From Sequoia sempervirens (Eukaryota; Streptophyta; Pinopsida; Cupressales; Cupressaceae), in contig VDFB02270651.1 in the NCBI GenBank assembly GCA_007258455.2, positions 700,782,217 to 700,846,216 of the forward strand: a stretch of DNA of 64,000 nucleotides. Direction: 5' to 3'. The translations under genes and the position numbers were made by a program. The notes beneath the pieces are model-generated. The model did no database searches, was not told the origin of the DNA, and saw only the letters and a list, made by a program, of their open reading frames with translations. Within the stretch, counting starts at the first letter, position 1. Each line of letters opens with the position of its first letter. Shown in pieces: positions 57,546 to 64,000 of this stretch.

Positions 57546-60500
57546 AAATATCATATTGGGTAATCTTTGTTTTAGATTTACAAACACATATAAAATCTAA
57601 TATTGCAGTTTAGTTCACCTTGATTTTCCAAAGTTGTTAATCCTCATTACATTTACTCACCATGTTCGCATAATGAATTCTTACCATTAAGTGTTTTCTC
57701 ACTTCATGCTTAGTGATGTTTTCCCATTTTTCTTATATCTTGTATGTGTCCCCACATTTTAATTGTTGATTCCAAAGGTCCCATGCATATGTGGAAGGTC
57801 CAAATTCTCTCAAGTCCCCATTCTAATTGGATATTGATCCCATTAATATAATCATTCACATAGAAAATTCTCTTAACTATTGATGTCATTGCTACACATT
57901 TTGTGATTGTCTATTGAACATACCTTTGTTGACATGGTAGTTTCTCATTGCATCACTTTCCCAATTTGTATTATCCTTCCACTTCACATCACAAATATTT
58001 TTATATATGTTATTTCTCACTCCACACCTAGTTATGCCACATATCTTCTAAAATATATGTGGGCCCACTTTCTGAATGGACATGCTAAGGATCCACAAGT
58101 ATGTGTAAGCTTCCCATTGTATCATACTCTCCATTTATTGTAAACTCATACCTTTTAGATATTAGTCACTATCTTCCCAGTGACAAACCATCATGTGCTA
58201 ACCAAGCATTTCTCTAAAGCTTAAGCAAGCATCCCATATTCCCACCCTATGTCCTACATGAAAAATTAAATCTAGAGTTGTCACTTCCCCATTTTCAAAA
58301 AGTAGGACCAAATGGTTTCTTTGTATTAAATCATGTAACTCTTTACCATCAAAAATTGCTTTATCCATATTAGGGCTCAAATTTAAAATCATTTTTTACT
58401 TGAGTTCCTTCCTTTTAGTGTGTCTTGGTAGTTTTGTAACCCATTGATAATAATTGATTGGAGAAATTTTTATGGGACGCATAGATTTTATTATGCATAT
58501 GTATGTTTTATTAATTATCCCACGTTTATTTATTTGTTCAATACCCCATCTAAAAATCCAAAATTGCCTAATTATGGAGTTTTTCTATTTATTGGTCTTT
58601 CGGTGTTCCTCATGCCAACATGCTTTCTCTATCGAACTCGACTCCCCTATTGTACCCTTGTAAAAGTGGCTAAGTTTCAATGTTTTTATCCTTTTAGGCC
58701 ATTGAGATTTTCTTTGCCTCCCTACCATCTCCTTTCCCCAAATTTTGAAGCCTAAAATGCCTAAATGTTCCTCTTAACAAACTTTCAACTTGTTGTTACT
58801 CCCTTTCTTTTATTTTTTCCCATCTTCTTCTGATATTGAAACTCCCCAATCTCCTTCATTCAAATTTTTTGAAATATTTTGGAGATCGAAGCTTCAACAT
58901 CCCCCTTATCCATCTACCTATTTTGAGTTTTCTCAATTCACCGACCCTCAAAGTTTAAGACCATAAACAACTAAGTGTTGATCCAATGCAATTTTGGGTC
59001 ATTGGATTCTTCCTTGCCTTCATCCCTTTTAGGCATGCCTCCCTTCATATTCCTAATCCCTAAAACCCAGCCAAGGTCTATATAAAAAATCCTAACTCTT
59101 CAACTCATTGAAGTTTCAGATATCTTCCTCATCGATACCATTTTAGCATATGGTATGAGTCCTTCTCGACCCTTGATCCCATTCCCTCCACTCATTAAAA
59201 ATTATTTTAATTCATTTTATCAAAATTTCAAGGTTTCACCTATCTTCCATATATTCCTTGTTCTCCAAAGCTTCACCCTTTGTTGGAGTTTGGACTTTTC
59301 GTGTCCCTCTTTCCTTTCCTCCTCTTTTGGAATGCAATATGTGGTAGGCCCAAGGCTTGATCCCCTATGGACTCCTTATTCCTTTGTTAATGGTTCATGA
59401 TTTAATTCTAAGTCCTCTAGGGTATGATAGAGTGTAAATCAATTATTTCATAGGCACTCGATGGTGCATTCCTCTTCCACCTACTTCACCAAATTGAATT
59501 AATGGCTTCATTTTACCCAACTACCAAAAGTAAATGCAAATGTCCTACTTCAATATAGAATGTCCATTTTGGTCAATATTTATCCTCAACTACAAATTTT
59601 GAATGTCCTACAACACAAAAATTAGGGTTTGACAACTTGCATGTATTAAGGCACAATTTTTTATCATTTTCAAAAGAGGTTCAAAGTTTAGTGGTGGTTC
59701 ACCAAATACCAAATATTTTCTAGTATGTTTTAGGGTAGTTAGCGATGCTAGATCTAAATTGTTGAGGGATTGCAGACCTACATAATATTAGAAGAATAGT
59801 ATTGTAAGGGAATTTTGTTGCAAAATATCTCCATGGAACTAAGTATGTATTCAAGAAGGTTTCTTAGTCATAACAAGAATTTTTATTTTCCATATTTGTT
59901 AGAATGAATATAATGTTGGGTTAGATGAATGTAACAACATTTTGAAAACATTGCAAGGCTTGTAATGATATTTCTCACTTTATGTATGGATATCTATAGT
60001 TTTGTTCTGGATTACTAAGTGTGCTTTGTTGTAAGAGATCATGATAATTTTTGTATGCAAATACATAACTCCATGTTATTATCGTCCAATTTGTTCTCTT
60101 CTCATTATGATGCAACTCTATTTCCCAATAGTTAGGCACTAGTTTGGAACCATGCACCAATATCACACTGTCAAAAAAATGTAAACCATTAGAGTAGGAG
60201 TAGGAATAGTTGTGTGTAATCATGAGCCCAAAATATAATCAAGGATTTATTCTTAAGCAAACACTCAATAGATATATTTTTATGCAAGTCATGTTCACAT
60301 AGTTGTATCAACTATACAGGGGTTTTGAGACAGTCTATTTTTCGTGGATTAGTGATAATATTTGGGACTGGGACATCAATTTTGGTTTGGCTATTATTAT
60401 TTTATTATTTTTCATTTTATGTGATTTCAATACCTTTTAAGGTATACCCTTGGGGATACAATACTGAGTCTAAGTTGAGCTCAAAGTGTAGGAAATATAA

Positions 60501-61590
60501 CCCTCTCATTGAGTTGGACTTCAACCCTCCACTTGTTGATGATTGATTTCACTTGCATGACAAAAAAGTTGGCCTTGTGAGTGATATTTGGTTCTAGGAA
60601 GTGGAGAAATGATTTTTGGACCCAACAAAATGGTCTGCTTATCAGGGATATAAAAACCCTAAAATTATTTTGACTGCCCTAGTATCTTGAGAAGATTTGT
60701 AGATGTGCATTATGGTTGGGTGAGTTGGACATATCATCAAGTTACACCCATAAAATGATGCCATTGCCAAGGATATATGAAAATAACTTTTGCTAGTGAT
60801 ATGTGAACTCAGTGCATATTTTGAAAACCTCTACAACTTGCTTACCAATTTCAGCCAGTGGAATTGGATTTGGGTAAGTTTGGTGTCTCATCTACTTACG
60901 CTAGTAGAATGACACTTGAAATGTGAATATGATTATTGGGTTGAGAAGATATTGAAGACTCTACTAGTGGTTACAACCTAGATTCAAAATTGTTCCTTGG
61001 AGGTTTGTGTGCTTCAAGGATTCTCTCACATCTATGAGGTGATGACTCTATTGTCAAATAACAATTTTTTTGTTGTTTTTCATGTTCCATGAATATAAAT
61101 CAAGTGACCACAACCAATTATAAGTTACCCCTTGTTTCTTTTTTGGTAAATAAAGAATTTATTTTTCCTCTCTTTTATACCCTACATAATTAATTATAAC
61201 CAACTATGATTGTTGGAGTGGACTCATTTACCTTAGGGATACATCAACAAATGTAACATATAATTCAAACCCTAGGGGCTATGATAGGAAATAAATTTAG
61301 GAATATTATGAGGATGAGCCCCCATGTTTTTCATTTAGCCCAAGATAAAATATAAACTCAAATTTAGAGTTGTAGGCATCCATACTTGAAAATATTTTGA
61401 GGATAGATGTGCTCCTTAAGTTAGAAAGATAGAGTGAGGAAACAATTAAGGCTCTATTATCATAAAGACACCTTGTTGTTATAGAGAAACAAATTTTTCC
61501 ATCCCTTGTTATTCCACTTGATCCATTTATATACAACACGACCTTTCTTGGGTCAATTATGAAAGGCAAACGAATGATATAGGGTAAAAG
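57546..61590. other. Unassigned AT-rich sequence
   Basis: No recognised coding, LTR pair or structured RNA. Open frames (58198-58392, 58444-58755, 59155-59400, 60325-60546, 61306-61593) lack motifs. One plant-like TATA box (TATATAAAA, 59079-59087) lies 76 bases before an ATG at 59155 (81 codons, Pro/Phe/Ser-rich), but there is no support for a gene. Confidence 0.3.
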
Positions 61591-61594
61591 CAAG

Positions 61595-61915
61595 AAGTTG
61601 GGTACACGAAGAGGGGAAATTTCAGGAAAAAAAAAAGTTTCGCAGGAAATGCGTACACGTTATGGATCGGGTACCTGAACCTAGATCTAAATGCGTACGC
61701 ATTCAAATTCGGGTACACGAACTAAAAATGCATATGCGTTTCTCGAAAGTATTTATTTTTTTAAATAAGCGACTGTATTTCATTTTTCACCATTCTAATC
61801 AGCGTCAGAGAGGAACAAAGGAGATCAGGTACGCGTTTGAAAGGCCTTCATTGAACAAAAAATTGACGGCCACCTCCTCCCATCGACACAACCGACCTCA
61901 TTGACCTCCAGGTTG
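61595..61915 (+). promoter_or_regulatory. CpG-rich island with repeated TACACG/GCGTACGC words
   Basis: In an otherwise CpG-poor region this stretch packs many CG dinucleotides. Two words alternate: GGGTACACGAA (61600, 61711; variant GGGTACCTGAAC 61669) and AATGCGTACRCGTT-like (61648, 61690; variants at 61728 and 61830). AATGCGTACGCATT (61690-61703) is a perfect palindrome. It ends CCTCCAGGTTGGTTG, which resembles an exon/intron border. It could be a promoter and first exon or a fragment of an element; neither is proven. Confidence 0.35.
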
Positions 61916-62124
61916 GTTGAATTCTTCATTTTTTTTTTGCTTTATATCTTTTTTGTTTGTTTTGTAATTAGTATTCAATTTTTGTTTGTTTAGTGTGTTT
62001 TAGTTCAATGTTTTATAGTTTTTAATTGCATTTAAAAAACCAAAAACATCAACGAAACAAAGAAATTTAAATTGTAAATTGAAAACCATAAAAACTAAAC
62101 CTAAATTGGACACATTTAACTTAG

Positions 62125-62290
62125 AAATTTCAAAACCCTAGAAACCCTAGGTTACAAAATTTACATAGGTTAATCCTTGGACCTAAACCCTAAAATGTAA
62201 ACCTAAAACCCTATTTACCCTAATTTACGTAAACTAAAACGGGCTATTTACCCTAAAACGTAAACCTAAAACCCTAAATTAGGGCTCCTC
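62125..62290 (+). repeat. Degenerate telomere-like CCCTAAA block
   Basis: About ten ACCCTA/CCCTAAA words in 165 bases (AAACCCTAGAAACCCTAGG, CCTAAACCCTAAAATG, AAACCTAAAACCCTA repeated), the C-rich strand of the plant telomere repeat TTTAGGG. Spacing is irregular, so this is an interstitial or simple-sequence derivative, not a telomere. Smaller groups occur at about 63712-63728. Confidence 0.5.
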
Positions 62291-63840
62291 AAGGAGGTTT
62301 AGATTACATTTTATATTTGACATAACCTTCTTTGTATGATTTTTACTCTCACTCATGGTTCTTAGTTTATTTAGGGTGGAAGTGATGAAAAGTTCAATAT
62401 TAGGGGCATGTGATATAATAGAAGAGGTAAAATAAGGATGTGTAGTAAGATTTGATGACATAACATGTAGGGAGGGATCACAAATTATAGTCCATAGGTT
62501 AGGTACACTTTGGTATGTCGTTGGTGATCCACACAACTACCAATGAAATTCATAATTGACTAATAAAGGAGGTACAAACAATCGATGCATAGATCTATAT
62601 ATTAACCAACAAATTGATTTAATTATAATATGTTCACATTTAATATAAATTTGATAGCTAATTTTATCTCAGAAAACTTCATGATTGTATAATTTAACTT
62701 GAGAAAGTGTACCGTGAAGTAAAATAATGTGCCTCATGTGAAACTATGTGCTTGATTTAATAATTTCATATATCATGATGGTAGTTGATATGAGCATGTA
62801 ATCACTCTATATCAATGTTGTTAGCTTATATAGTGTATGATGTATTCTCTTAAAAAAACATAGAAATGCAAGTCATACTTGTTAATCTAGACTATGTGCA
62901 ATATGGATAGAGCTAGACACATAAATGTTATTAAATCAAATAAATATTAAAATGTGAAGCATGAATGATTTCTACCCATTTATCTTATTTGGATGAGGAT
63001 CCTTTGTGAATTATGTAAGGATGCATTATGATCATATTTAAGCCTTAATTTATAGGATTTATTCATAATATCTATAGTTGTGTGTAACCTAATTCCTATA
63101 TTAACTCTCATGTGTGGCATTGTTCTAGATTAGGAAAACTAAATGTTGTACTTTCTCTAAACTAGTGTATCAAAGCTAACTTGTAGCATGAACATTTCAA
63201 TTTGGAAAATTCAAATTACTTTTTTGAGAAACTTGACAGATGATTCATAAATGCAAGTCAATTCTATAACCAAAGGTTTATTTTCTAAGATTATTTATTT
63301 ATTGAATTGATCAATTGATTCCTCACTTAGTGGCAGTTAGGTTCTTTTTTTGAAAACCCATGCACGTTTAGAATTTATATAAATATTCAAAGGAAGATTC
63401 TATGCCATAGAAAAGTTTCAAAAAATATATGATTAGAAAAAAATTTGGGTCTAAATCACTTTAGATCTCCTCTTCCTTTTTAAATCATCCAAGAGTGCTT
63501 AGAGGTCCAAATAGGTTCAAAATCCATCATAACTCAACAACTTACTTATAATTGAAATCTAAAATTCTAATTGTTGATATATTGAAGCTATTCCTAGAAT
63601 GTCACATATTTTATTCAAAACACTAAGTTTAGGTGGTAGGGTTTCTCATTTACTTGTAAAAATTTATTCATGTGTCTTCTATATGTTTTCATGTCATTAA
63701 ATCTCTAAATCTAAACCCTAAACCCTATTTAGCATTCATTTTGTTGTAGGACCTTAAAATGAAATTTGGTTGCCTTAGGCAACTCCACCAAATTTTATTC
63801 CCTTAAGCCATGGAACATTTTGTCCTAGTCCACCTTACTA
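62291..63840. other. Unassigned AT-rich sequence
   Basis: An 85-codon minus-strand frame (62536-62279) has no motif. Nothing else recognised. Confidence 0.3.
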
Positions 63841-63846
63841 GACATA

Positions 63847-63927
63847 GATCCCCTTAATCCATCCTATCACCCTAAATCGTAAATCGATGTCTTAAGGGGT
63901 CCTAATATGACATTTCTTAAGGGGATC
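63847..63927. repeat. Short perfect inverted repeat
   Basis: GATCCCCTTAA (63847-63857) and TTAAGGGGATC (63917-63927), with a further CTTAAGGGG at 63891-63899 inside. Could be part of a MITE running off the window; no target duplication can be tested. Confidence 0.45.
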
Positions 63928-64000
63928 AAAGAAGTTCTCAAAATTTGGTGAATAGAGCTCAAGCTCATCTTTATTTATTTTGTACATTGCAATTAGGTCA

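Noticed and set aside
58198..58392. Small open frame as a possible gene
   Set aside because: 64 codons, no motif, AT-rich background; as likely by chance as not.
61306..61593. 95-codon minus-strand frame
   Set aside because: Looked briefly like an RNase H strand (VVLYINGSSG) but no further catalytic blocks follow.
1..64000. Integrated virus, defence island or biosynthetic cluster
   Set aside because: All gag, protease, RT and integrase signals belong to LTR or LINE retrotransposons. No viral capsid, movement protein or enzyme cluster was seen.

Overview
The window looks like intergenic DNA from a very large, repeat-filled plant genome, probably a gymnosperm. The reasons are long AT-rich stretches, Ty1/copia and Ty3/gypsy elements with 0.7-2.1 kb LTRs, deep nesting, heavy stop-codon decay and CpG-to-TpG changes. 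The species cannot be fixed from the sequence. I see no intact cellular gene, tRNA, rRNA, CRISPR array or bacterial-type feature. Almost everything recognisable is a transposable element or something a transposable element landed in.

Left part (1-17677): A, the 5' end of a minus-strand Ty3/gypsy element, with gag start, primer site and a roughly 2 kb LTR (1-2345). C, a decayed minus-strand copia element, is cut inside its protease by B (2700-11640). B is a plus-strand gypsy-like element with 2.1 kb LTRs. It has gag and protease, and where RT and integrase should be it has a long acidic, Cys-containing reading frame.

Middle (17678-25805): G (17678-23094) is a SIRE-like copia derivative with perfect target duplications. 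It keeps a gag-like part and an env-position reading frame but no pol, and it splits an old minus-strand coding remnant. Next comes the downstream half of a decayed, intron-containing transposase-like gene on the minus strand.

Nest (25811-51815): E, a SIRE-like gag-only element on the minus strand, sits inside that transposase-like gene; the upstream half resumes at 51821. Inside E are F (28386-34109, a plus-strand copia element with decayed gag-pol), D (35067-49103, a 14 kb minus-strand gypsy element) and a 1.1 kb TIR element in E's 5' LTR. D is the most interesting element. Its order is gag, protease, an extra (archaeal/plant-type) RNase H, RT, degenerate native RNase H, integrase, a plus-strand antisense reading frame with its own TATA box, then a long sense coiled-coil reading frame before the 3' LTR. 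Five-base target duplications and restored reading frames give the order of events: transposase-like gene first, then E, then F and D.

Right part (51816-64000): the upstream half of the transposase-like gene, a GA-rich duplicated repeat, a LINE reverse-transcriptase remnant carrying a copia solo LTR, an LTR fragment, and largely unassigned AT-rich sequence. The last stretch also has one CpG-rich island with repeated palindromic motifs, a block of telomere-like CCCTAAA motifs and a short inverted repeat.
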